From positions 1 to 26,215 of the IMG/VR virus record IMGVR_UViG_3300006790_000100: a stretch of 26,215 bases of DNA. One strand, 5' to 3'. The notes under the pieces are model-generated. The model did no database searches. It was given only the letters and a program-made list of their open reading frames with translations, and was not told the DNA's origin. This document shows positions 4,456 to 12,076 of this stretch, one piece after another. This DNA is from a virus. Position 1 is the first letter of the stretch; the number at the start of each line of letters is the position of its first letter. The translations under genes and the position numbers were made by a program.

Positions 4456-4688
4456 ATTTTAGATTACAGGAAATAATAACTAAAGTAGCTAAAGAGAATG
4501 GTATTAGCTTTGAACAAGCTAAACATATCTTTGAATCTCAGTTTAAATGTACTAGGGAGATAATGAAAGAAGGAGTACATGATAATCCAGATACTTTTAA
4601 GAATGTTAATCTAATTAATCTAGGTAAGATATATTGTAAAAAAGGAGTAATAAAAAGAATGATAGCAACTAAAAATAGTAAGAAATGA
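4452..4688 (+). CDS. HU/IHF-like DNA-binding protein, reduced form, 78 aa
   Basis: The pattern follows the HU fold. Helices at the N-terminus (LQEIITKVAKENGISFEQAK, IFESQFKCTREIMKEG) are followed by the short strand segment NVNLINLGKIYCKKGVIKRM, equivalent to the 'v.l.gfGkF' core of HU. At 78 residues it is shorter than bacterial HU (about 90) and lacks a clear long DNA-binding arm. Such reduced HU-like proteins are common in Bacteroidota phages, including crAss-like ones. Likely roles are DNA bending, packaging or a structural scaffold. It is coupled to both neighbours by 4-base overlaps. Confidence 0.65.
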   Translation: MNFRLQEIITKVAKENGISFEQAKHIFESQFKCTREIMKEGVHDNPDTFKNVNLINLGKIYCKKGVIKRMIATKNSKK

Positions 4689-4939
4689 AATGGCTAGAAA
4701 AAATAGTAAGAAAGATTGTAAACGAAGAAAGAAAAGAACGAGCTATACAAAAAGAAAGACTTCAGAAAGAGTACAACAAAAAAGTAAAGGATAGTACTTA
4801 TGTTTTAGATTTTGATGGTATTACTACTAGGTATGATCTTATTGAAGTTTTAAGATTGCTTGACAATAATGGAATGAAGTTTATATTAACAGAAGAAGAA
4901 GTAACTAAATTTGAATCAGTAATTAAGAAGAAAACATGA
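4685..4939 (+). CDS. Small hypothetical protein, 84 aa (motif group, member 3)
   Basis: A strongly charged N-terminal helix (residues 1-35, rich in Lys, Arg and Glu) is followed by STYVLDFDGITTRYDLIEVL and KFILTEEEVTKFESVI. The last part aligns by eye with TVIMTQADYDSFSDDL in the 5875-6180 product, including the helix and Gly before it. ATGA overlaps occur at both ends. The function is unknown. Confidence 0.7.
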   Translation: MKWLEKIVRKIVNEERKERAIQKERLQKEYNKKVKDSTYVLDFDGITTRYDLIEVLRLLDNNGMKFILTEEEVTKFESVIKKKT

Positions 4940-5418
4940 ATAAGAAAGAGGCACTAAACTTAAAGGTAGATGAAGAGATACTTACAAATGATGAGTATGG
5001 ATATCAATATTCTAACTATAAGATTAAAACTGAAGAAGATAATATAGTGGAGTGTAAGTTAATACATTCACTTATAAATAAGAGATTTCCAGATGAAACA
5101 TTTCTAGAATATCAAATTAGAAGGCATCATATTAAGAGGTACCAGAAGACTAGAGGCAGAATGGTATGGTTCTCAAAGAATACTGAGGCTATTGCTAACT
5201 ATAAGATAGCGAGAGGAATGGTTAAAGCAGCAGCAGATATGGAAATATCTGAAGAAGTAATGGCTAAAGGTATGGAAAACTTAGAGACTGCAGAAAAATT
5301 AGCAAGGTATTCTAATGTAGGTACTTATAATAAGAAAGAAGTTGAAGAAGCTGTTAGACTACAACAAGAACAAAAAGAAAAAGAGGATAATGAAATTAAA
5401 ACAGACATTAGCGAGTGA
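4936..5418 (+). CDS. Hypothetical charged helical protein, 160 aa
   Basis: No family is recognised. The middle has a basic stretch, EYQIRRHHIKRYQKTRGRM (about 57-75), that could contact nucleic acid. It is followed by helices with repeated Ala/Lys/Glu (KIARGMVKAAADMEISEEVM). The last 40 residues are highly charged and coiled-coil-like (AVRLQQEQKEKEDNE). The start is coupled to the previous gene by ATGA, and the end overlaps the next gene by 29 bases. Confidence 0.7.
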   Translation: MNKKEALNLKVDEEILTNDEYGYQYSNYKIKTEEDNIVECKLIHSLINKRFPDETFLEYQIRRHHIKRYQKTRGRMVWFSKNTEAIANYKIARGMVKAAADMEISEEVMAKGMENLETAEKLARYSNVGTYNKKEVEEAVRLQQEQKEKEDNEIKTDISE

Positions 5419-5659
5419 GCCTTATACTGATTTAGAAACTTTAGAGAAAAGTATAGTATATAAAATATCTGAAAGTTTTGATAATGTCAGTGAATTAGAA
5501 TTTGATGTAGAATTTACTATAGAAGAATTTAATAAATTTCAACATGATGTACAGAAATATCTTATGGTGGATGCTACCTTTAATATTAACAATGTAAATG
5601 CTAAATATACAACATTAACATTTCATGGAGCTAAAGTAAATGTATATGCAAATAGGTGA
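5390..5659 (+). CDS. Small hypothetical protein, 89 aa (motif group, member 4)
   Basis: The start at 5390 (MKLKQTLASEPYTDLETLEK) is chosen over an upstream ATG at 5342, which would add a low-complexity lysine-rich extension read out of frame from the previous gene. The core is ELEFDVEFTIEEFNKFQHDV, carrying the shared T-x-E-E-F-x-x-F motif. The protein ends in a beta hairpin, YTTLTFHGAKVNVYANR. The function is unknown. Confidence 0.7.
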   Translation: MKLKQTLASEPYTDLETLEKSIVYKISESFDNVSELEFDVEFTIEEFNKFQHDVQKYLMVDATFNINNVNAKYTTLTFHGAKVNVYANR

Positions 5660-5894
5660 TAAAATAACACAAGAAGAATTTGATAAACTTCGTAAAGACT
5701 ATAAGGAGTGCAGATTTGGTGGAAGCTATTACATCTTGGATAATGATTTGAGATTTGATAAAACTGAAGATGGAATGTTAGAGTTAACCTCAACATTTGA
5801 ACAAAGGGTTAAAGACCAGGAAACAGGTCATCCTACAATACATAGAAAAGAAAGTAAATATTTTAAGAGTTATTATGACAAGAGGCAGATCTAA
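5646..5894 (+). CDS. Small hypothetical protein, 82 aa (motif group, member 5)
   Basis: Starts at 5640 and 5646 are both possible. The second gives MQIGDKITQEEFDKLRKDY, with the shared motif right at the N-terminus. The rest is charged, with GGSYYILDNDLRF and a run of Lys, Tyr and Arg at the end. It overlaps both neighbours by 14-20 bases. The function is unknown. Confidence 0.65.
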   Translation: MQIGDKITQEEFDKLRKDYKECRFGGSYYILDNDLRFDKTEDGMLELTSTFEQRVKDQETGHPTIHRKESKYFKSYYDKRQI

Positions 5895-6180
5895 ACTAAG
5901 AATAATAAATAAGTTTACCAAAGCTACTCTAACTTGGAAGTATACATCATTAGAAGAATTGTATACATTTCTTAACCAGAGAATAGAAGCAGGTAAAACT
6001 ACAGTCATAATGACACAAGCAGATTACGATTCATTTAGTGATGACCTTGATTATGCTGATGGAGAAAATGAAAGTTACTTTGCTAACTTCTTTAGACCCA
6101 CAACAGATCAAACTAACAAGTGTACATTAGAATGGGTATTTGCAGGTAAGCTATTATTTAAAATAAAAATTAAAAACTAA
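5875..6180 (+). CDS. Small hypothetical protein, 101 aa (motif group, member 6)
   Basis: The start at 5875 (MTRGRSKLRIINKFTKATLT) gives a 20-base overlap with the previous gene. The ATG at 5797 would add 26 residues that merely shadow that gene. A basic N-terminus is followed by YTSLEELYTFLNQRIEAG and TVIMTQADYDSFSDDL, then a closing strand pair (CTLEWVFAGKLLFKIKI) like that of the 5390-5659 product. It is last in the tightly coupled set; six bases separate it from the GroES-like gene. The function is unknown. Confidence 0.7.
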   Translation: MTRGRSKLRIINKFTKATLTWKYTSLEELYTFLNQRIEAGKTTVIMTQADYDSFSDDLDYADGENESYFANFFRPTTDQTNKCTLEWVFAGKLLFKIKIKN

Positions 6181-6186
6181 ATAAAA

Positions 6187-6663
6187 ATGAGTGAGACGAA
6201 AAAACCAGAAATTATTTCTGACAAAGCTGAAAAGACAGAAGCAGCTAACATCTTAAAGGAGGGACAAAAACAACAGATTGCAGCAGGTAATGACAATGTT
6301 GGAGTATCAGTTGATGAATGCCCAGTAGTACCAATAGGTAATTCTATATGGTTAAAGTGGAATGTGAAAAAGACTTCTATCATTATGGAGCAGACACCTA
6401 TTGCATTTGAAGAACCATACTTTGAAGTAATTGGTCACGGTGCAGCCGTTAAATCTGTAAGTATTGGTGATAAGCTATATCTTAAAGATGGATACCAAGA
6501 CCAGATGGGTTCTGGTATTGATGAACGTGCTTATGTAGAATATACTAAAAAGTATGAGAAGATGCCTGGTGTTGTAAAAGACGCTAAGAAGAAAGCTTGG
6601 GATGAAGCTTTTAAATGGCATATTATTTATGAATCTATTATCTTAGGTAAATACAAAGAGTAA
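6187..6663 (+). CDS. GroES-like co-chaperonin domain protein (putative), 158 aa
   Basis: After a charged, flexible N-terminus of about 45 residues comes a beta-barrel-like segment: VVPIGNSIWLKWNVKKTSII, then PYFEVIGHGAAVKSVSIGDKLYLKDGY. This follows the GroES/gp31 layout, in which an opening 'P...vlVk' strand is followed by a strand ending in 'G', then 'vk.GD.v...dgy'. In T4, gp31 replaces GroES for capsid folding, and this gene's place just before the terminase and head genes would fit such a role. No typical mobile loop (GGI-L) is clear, so a non-chaperone barrel is possible. The C-terminal 40 residues are helical. Confidence 0.45.
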   Translation: MSETKKPEIISDKAEKTEAANILKEGQKQQIAAGNDNVGVSVDECPVVPIGNSIWLKWNVKKTSIIMEQTPIAFEEPYFEVIGHGAAVKSVSIGDKLYLKDGYQDQMGSGIDERAYVEYTKKYEKMPGVVKDAKKKAWDEAFKWHIIYESIILGKYKE

Positions 6664-7229
6664 TGAATTTATTTGAGATAGATACTAAAGACTATAGTTT
6701 GAGAGTAGACCCCCTAGCGTGGGGTCTTTCTCCATTTAAAGCTATAGCTAAGAGAGATAAAACTAAACACAAAGCCAATGCAATCAAAGAAATGCTTTTT
6801 GTTTATCTATACTGTGATATACGTTCTGATTATATGTATATACTTGATGATGACGAAAGGATAACTGAAATCAAAAAAGATATAGAATTACCAGAAGATT
6901 GGGTATACGATAAAGTCATTAAAGAAGCTGTAGATTTCTATAAAGAAAGGTCTACTACTTTATTACAGGAACTTTATAGATCTGCAGAAAAAGCTGTAGG
7001 TACAGTTAGAAAATTCTTAGAAAGAGATGACCTTCTTAATACACTAGACCAACATGGTAAACCTGTATATAAACCAGCAGATATTACTAGAGCTTTAAAA
7101 GATGTGAAAACCATTATGCAAGACCTTAAAGCCGCAGAAAAAGAAGTAATTAAAGAGAAGAAAGAAACTGAGGGTAGAATGAAGGGTTCTAAAAAGATGG
7201 GTATGTTTGAAGAGGGTCTAAAAATATAA
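6663..7229 (+). CDS. Terminase-associated protein, candidate small terminase, 188 aa
   Basis: The gene sits directly in front of the large terminase, and its stop overlaps that start by one base (TAATG). The N-terminus has the pattern DYSLRVDPLAWGLSPFKAI, then AIKEMLFVYLYCDIRSDYMYI, which I associate with a conserved pre-terminase protein of Bacteroidota phages. The C-terminal half (from about 95) is a long helix rich in Lys and Glu, ending KGSKKMGMFEEGLKI. Position and helical build suggest the small terminase or another packaging adaptor. A DNA-binding helix-turn-helix is not obvious. Confidence 0.6.
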   Translation: MNLFEIDTKDYSLRVDPLAWGLSPFKAIAKRDKTKHKANAIKEMLFVYLYCDIRSDYMYILDDDERITEIKKDIELPEDWVYDKVIKEAVDFYKERSTTLLQELYRSAEKAVGTVRKFLERDDLLNTLDQHGKPVYKPADITRALKDVKTIMQDLKAAEKEVIKEKKETEGRMKGSKKMGMFEEGLKI

Positions 7230-9520
7230 TGGAGTTTACATTTAATAAATATCAAACTGAACTAACTGCAGAACTACTTGAACAATTACCTGCAGATATT
7301 GTTGAAAGTCTTATAGAATATATAGACTCTGTGCCTATGATTGCTTCTTTAGTATCAGAGCATAGAGAAACTATTACAGCTAGAGAACTAAATGAAAAAA
7401 CTGGTAAAAGGGTAATAGATATAACTAACCCACACATCTTAGAAGATATGGACTACTTTAGAGAAAGAGCCATATTCTTTGAAACTCATGGTAGATATAC
7501 CAATATAACACCTAATCCCAATCCCAAATCAGAGTATGCTTTATTCTGGAAAGAAGAACTTAAAAGATGTAAACATGGTCTAGTTAGAGAATCTGATGGT
7601 GAATGGATACCTGGTTACTTATACTTCTACTGGAACTACTCACCAATATGGTTAGTTGAAAAAGATGTAGAAGATCTTACTTTAGAAGAATGGTTATACA
7701 AGATACTTAACCCTAAAGCTAAAGATGCAAAAACTAAACAAAAAGGGGAAAGAAAGAGAAAGTTTCCTAAACCATGGTTAGGTGATTATTTATACTACCA
7801 CTATATAGACCAAGCTAGAGAGAAAGGTAAACATGGTAAACTACTTAAAACAAGGGGGGTAGGTTTCTCATTTAAGATGGGTAGTATTTCTCCATGTAAT
7901 ATGTATACATTACCAGGGTCTGGTAACCCTAACTTTCACCTAGCATCTGAAAAAACATTCCTAGAAGGTGATAAAGGTATATGGGGTAAGGTAGTAGATA
8001 ATCTAGATTGGATTGCAGAAAATACCCCATGGCCTAGATTGAGATTAGCTAATAAACTAAGTGATATGGAAATACAGCTTGGTTTTCAAGATGAGTACGG
8101 TTCAAGAAAAGGTCTACTTTCATCTGTATTTGGAATCTCACTTAAAGATAACCCAGATAAAGCAAGGGGTATTCGTGGACCATTGATTCATTATGAAGAA
8201 GATGGTCTTTTCCCTAATCTAGAAAAAGCTTGGGGGGTAAACCGTAAAGCAGTAGAAGATGGTGATGTATCATTTGGTTTCATGCTTGCAGGTGGTACAG
8301 GGGGTACAGAAGGGGCCAGCTTTGAAGGTTCAGAAAAACTATTCTACAACCCAGATGCATATAACATTTATTCAGTACCTAATGTATATGATAAAAATGC
8401 TAATGGTGAATGTGGCTTTTTCTGGGGGGCTTATATCAATAGAAATGGTTGTTACTGTGAAGAAACAGGTGAACCAGATGTTATAAAGGCACTACTAGAA
8501 ATACTAGTAGATAGAAAATTAGTAAGAGAGAATAGTACTGACCCTAAAGCTATTACTCAAAGAATGGCTGAAGAACCTATTGTACCACAGGAAGCTGTAA
8601 TGAGAACTACTGGTACACTGTTCCCAGTATACGAACTTAAACAAAGATATGCTGAAGTTAAAGTAAATAGTTCATTAATTAATGCATCATGGAAGGGTAA
8701 GATGGTAGTTAATGGTCAAGCTATAAAACATGTTACAGGTCATAATGTAAATATAATTTCTAAGTTTCCACATACAGAACAAATGCCTGGTGGTATTGAA
8801 ATATTTGAACACCCAATTACAGACAGTGATGGACAAATACCTAGATTCAGATACATTGCAGGGTGTGACCCCGTTGATGATGACGGTTCTGGAACTAACT
8901 CACTACTCTCAACATTTATCATGAATACCCTTACTGGAGATATTGTTGCAGAATATACAGGTAGACCACAGATTACTGAAGAATACTTTGAACAACAAAG
9001 GTTACTACTTAAGTACTATAATGCTACCATGAACTATGAGAACAATAAGAAGGGGCTATATACATACTACAGAAACATGAACTCTCTAGGGTTCTTATGT
9101 GAGACACCAGAGATACTTAGAGATACAATGAATGTTACTATTAATAAGATAGGTAACAAGAGATTTGGTACACCAGCTAGTAAAGCAGTTAATGTATATG
9201 CTTTAAATCTAGTTAAGAAGTGGTTACTATCTCCAGCTCTACATCAACCAGAAGATGCTGAAGAACCAGTACTGAATCTACATAGAATACGTTCACTACC
9301 TTTACTAGAAGAATTAATTGCATGGCATCCAGATGGTAACTTTGACCGTGTATCTAGTTTAGGTATGCTTATGATCTATAGAGAAGATATTTATAAGATA
9401 TTAGATTATAGAAAAGAAGATAAAGAATTAGGTGTTTCTGGAAACCCTTTTTGGTTCCAACAATTCGGAACTAAAAATAACAGCTATATGGTAGACAAAA
9501 TAAAACGTATGAAATTTTGA
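7229..9520 (+). CDS. terL: Terminase large subunit
   Basis: This is the DNA-packaging motor ATPase and nuclease. The N-terminal ATPase domain has a degenerate Walker A, KTRGVGFSFK (residues 207-216), lacking the usual GxxxxGKT, and a Walker B-like LIHYEED (319-325) with the catalytic-type Glu pair. The C-terminal RNase H-fold nuclease shows Asp547 in IAGCDPVDDDG, Glu604 in NYENNKKG and Asp706 in NFDRVSSLGM, a complete acidic triad. The length of 763 residues fits the large terminases of crAss-like and related Bacteroidota phages. Its start overlaps the previous stop by one base. After the stop comes a 42-base AT-rich gap before the portal gene. Confidence 0.93.
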   Translation: MEFTFNKYQTELTAELLEQLPADIVESLIEYIDSVPMIASLVSEHRETITARELNEKTGKRVIDITNPHILEDMDYFRERAIFFETHGRYTNITPNPNPKSEYALFWKEELKRCKHGLVRESDGEWIPGYLYFYWNYSPIWLVEKDVEDLTLEEWLYKILNPKAKDAKTKQKGERKRKFPKPWLGDYLYYHYIDQAREKGKHGKLLKTRGVGFSFKMGSISPCNMYTLPGSGNPNFHLASEKTFLEGDKGIWGKVVDNLDWIAENTPWPRLRLANKLSDMEIQLGFQDEYGSRKGLLSSVFGISLKDNPDKARGIRGPLIHYEEDGLFPNLEKAWGVNRKAVEDGDVSFGFMLAGGTGGTEGASFEGSEKLFYNPDAYNIYSVPNVYDKNANGECGFFWGAYINRNGCYCEETGEPDVIKALLEILVDRKLVRENSTDPKAITQRMAEEPIVPQEAVMRTTGTLFPVYELKQRYAEVKVNSSLINASWKGKMVVNGQAIKHVTGHNVNIISKFPHTEQMPGGIEIFEHPITDSDGQIPRFRYIAGCDPVDDDGSGTNSLLSTFIMNTLTGDIVAEYTGRPQITEEYFEQQRLLLKYYNATMNYENNKKGLYTYYRNMNSLGFLCETPEILRDTMNVTINKIGNKRFGTPASKAVNVYALNLVKKWLLSPALHQPEDAEEPVLNLHRIRSLPLLEELIAWHPDGNFDRVSSLGMLMIYREDIYKILDYRKEDKELGVSGNPFWFQQFGTKNNSYMVDKIKRMKF

Positions 9521-9562
9521 TATTTATAGTATTTTTACAAAATGTAATATATTTTTTAAACA

Positions 9563-11989
9563 ATGAGTACAAACTTAAAATATAATAAAAAGTTTCCTAA
9601 ACAGAAATTACCTAATTCTAAGAAGACTAAGAAATGGTATGAAGAGTGTGTAGAGGCTGCTGAAGATTTAGCACTGTTTAGAGATCCTATGATTAGACAG
9701 TCATATATTAATAAACAAATTAATTATGACCTATATAATGATATTCTAGATACAAAAGATATCGAAAGAGCGTGTAACCCTTATGGGTTTGATTCAGATT
9801 CTTTTCCTGCTAAAATGCAAAACTACCCATTAGTTATACCTAAGATAGATGTACTAATAGGTGAAGAAAGAAAAAGAAGATTCGACTATCAAATTAGAGT
9901 ACTCAATGATGAAGCTATTTCTGCTAAAGAACGTGCTAAAAAAGAAGAGTATAAAAAATTTATTACATCTCAAGTTACTAAAGAAAACATAGATCGTGAT
10001 GAACTTAAAAAAGAAGTAGATAACTTCAAAGAGTACATGAACTATGAATGGCAAGACCAAGTAGAAAGACGAGCTAGACACATACTAAACTATTTATTCC
10101 AAACCAGAAACCTTAAAGAAATGTTTTCTAAAGGTTTTGAAGATGTACTTATTGCTGGTGAAGAAATATATTGTGTAGACATTGAAAATGGTAACCCTGT
10201 AGTTAGAAAAGTAAATACCCTAAACTTACATACTATTCGTTCAGGTGAATCACCTTGGATTGATGATGCAGATATTATTATAGAAGATGGGTATTTTTCT
10301 GAAGGTCAAATATTAGATAAATATTATAGTGATTTAACTGACAAACAAGTTAAATTAATTGATGACCAGTTCTCCTACGAAGGTGGGGATAATATGGTAT
10401 CTATTGGTGACAAAGAAGAAGATATTGTTTGGGATGGTATTCTTAATCTTGAAAGAGATATTAGAAGTCAATTTGGTTCTGCTTATGATACAGACGGTAA
10501 CATTAGAGTTATGCGTGTTGTATGGAAGACTAAAAGAAAAGTAGGTATCTTAACTTATTTTGATGATGATAATAATAAGTTTGAAAAGATTGTAGATGAA
10601 AGATATAAACCAGGATTAACAGACCAGATTAAATGGGTATGGATTTCTGAATGGTTAGAAGCTACTAGAATTGGTGGTGGTGGAATGGGTGAAAATGATA
10701 AGAAAGCCATTTACATCAAAATGCAGAAACGACCTATCCAATTCAGAAGCATACACAATATATCACAATGTCACTCCGGATATGTAGGTTTAGCATACAA
10801 CACTAATGTATCTAAATCTAAATCTTTAATGGATAGAATGAAACCTTACCAATACTTATACAATGTATTTATGTATAGAACAGAGTTAGCCTTTGCTAGA
10901 GCTAAAGGTAAAATTGGTAAAATATCTTTATCTAAAATGCCAGATGGTTGGGAACCAAAGATGTGGTTACAATATGCTGAAATTAATGGGTGGTTAATTG
11001 AAGATGACTTTAATGAAGTACAGAAAGGGCCAGCTACAGGTAAATTAGCAGGTCAAATGTCAGGAGCTTCCTCTGCTATAGATTTAGAAATGGGTAGCTA
11101 TATTCAACAACATATACTAATGCTCCAATTCTTAGAAGAACAACTTGGTCAGATTGCTGGTATTACTAGACAACGTGAAGGTCAAATGGAGAATAGAGAA
11201 ACTGTTAGAGGTGTTGAAAGATCTATATCTCAATCTAATATAATTACTGAGAAGTACTTTAGCTTGCATGATATGGTTAAAACTAAAGTTTTGACTATGT
11301 TATTAGAAACAGCTAAAGTTGCATGGAAAGGTAAGAAACAAGTTCTGTCTTATGTAACAGACGACCTTACAGATCAAACATTTACTATTGAAGCTGATGA
11401 CCCAGTATTAGATTGTGATGCAGGAGTAATACTTACATCTGGACATAACGATATAGAACTAATGCAGTCTCTAAAAGAATTTGCACATGCAGGACTTCAA
11501 AACGATAAGATATCATTTAAAGAAATTATTGATATCTATATGAATCCTTCTATTACTGCTACTAGAAGAAGACTTGAACAAGCTGAAGTTAAACAGAAAC
11601 AAGAACAACAAAAACAACAAGAGCAAGCTGAACGAATTAATCAGCAAAATATCCAAGCTGCAAAAGAAGCTCAAGAAGCTAATCAAAACTTCGAGATGTC
11701 TAAGATAGATAAGGAGTATACTTATAAAATGCAGATAGAAAATATGAAAGCTCAAGCTAAATTTGTTAGTGATAGAGATGCTGATAATGATGGTATTATT
11801 GATGAGATAGAACTTGAAAGAGAAGCTACCAAGTCTAATATAGCTAAGTTAAAAGCTGAAAGTGATAAGTTAATGCTTCAGTCTAAATTAGATCATGAAT
11901 CTAAAGAAAACGAGAAGGATAGAAAACACCAAAAAGAAGTAGAAAGAATAAAAGCAAGTGCTAAACCTAAAAATACTACTACTAAGTAA
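9563..11989 (+). CDS. Portal protein with C-terminal coiled coil and EF-hand loop
   Basis: This 808-residue protein follows the terminase and has portal features. An N-terminal alpha/beta wing includes PLVIPKIDVLIGEERKRRFD. The stem/crown region contains MGSYIQQHILMLQFLEEQLG, AGITRQREGQMENRETVRG and a long helix SQSNIITEKYFSLHDMVKT. Residues from about 680 form a Gln/Glu/Lys-rich coiled coil (QKQEQQKQQEQAERINQQN...). Embedded in it is DADNDGIIDEIE (739-750), a perfect 12-residue EF-hand calcium loop. The length matches crAss-like portals. The portal is the dodecameric ring through which DNA is packaged and ejected. The calcium loop is unusual and its use is unproven. Confidence 0.88.
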   Translation: MSTNLKYNKKFPKQKLPNSKKTKKWYEECVEAAEDLALFRDPMIRQSYINKQINYDLYNDILDTKDIERACNPYGFDSDSFPAKMQNYPLVIPKIDVLIGEERKRRFDYQIRVLNDEAISAKERAKKEEYKKFITSQVTKENIDRDELKKEVDNFKEYMNYEWQDQVERRARHILNYLFQTRNLKEMFSKGFEDVLIAGEEIYCVDIENGNPVVRKVNTLNLHTIRSGESPWIDDADIIIEDGYFSEGQILDKYYSDLTDKQVKLIDDQFSYEGGDNMVSIGDKEEDIVWDGILNLERDIRSQFGSAYDTDGNIRVMRVVWKTKRKVGILTYFDDDNNKFEKIVDERYKPGLTDQIKWVWISEWLEATRIGGGGMGENDKKAIYIKMQKRPIQFRSIHNISQCHSGYVGLAYNTNVSKSKSLMDRMKPYQYLYNVFMYRTELAFARAKGKIGKISLSKMPDGWEPKMWLQYAEINGWLIEDDFNEVQKGPATGKLAGQMSGASSAIDLEMGSYIQQHILMLQFLEEQLGQIAGITRQREGQMENRETVRGVERSISQSNIITEKYFSLHDMVKTKVLTMLLETAKVAWKGKKQVLSYVTDDLTDQTFTIEADDPVLDCDAGVILTSGHNDIELMQSLKEFAHAGLQNDKISFKEIIDIYMNPSITATRRRLEQAEVKQKQEQQKQQEQAERINQQNIQAAKEAQEANQNFEMSKIDKEYTYKMQIENMKAQAKFVSDRDADNDGIIDEIELEREATKSNIAKLKAESDKLMLQSKLDHESKENEKDRKHQKEVERIKASAKPKNTTTK

Positions 11990-12020
11990 TAGCTATACAT
12001 AACGCTTAAACGTAATATTT

Positions 12021-12055
12021 TTTGTTAGCCTTTATAATATTTATTATTATTTTTG
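12021..12055 (+). promoter_or_regulatory. Putative promoter P3, before the scaffold/capsid genes
   Basis: TTTG (12021-12024) and TATTTTTG (12048-12055) match both Bacteroidota boxes, but the 23-base spacing is longer than the usual 19-21. It lies in an 87-base gap between portal and scaffold genes, 22 bases before the start at 12077. An extra promoter here would raise expression of capsid protein, which is needed in hundreds of copies. Confidence 0.5.
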
Positions 12056-12076
12056 AACAAATTAAATACTTAAACA

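Noticed and set aside
5790-6383. Minus-strand frames opposite the small-gene cluster and the GroES-like gene
   Set aside because: They are antisense shadows of well-packed plus-strand genes, with unnatural Phe/Ile/Ser-rich composition.
9516-9562. Possible promoter before the portal gene
   Set aside because: TATTTTTA and TATATTTT are near -7 boxes, but neither ends in G and no TTTG lies at proper distance.
9854-11755. Minus-strand Phe/Leu/Ser-rich frames within the portal gene
   Set aside because: They are complements of the Lys/Glu-rich coding sequence on the plus strand, not genes.
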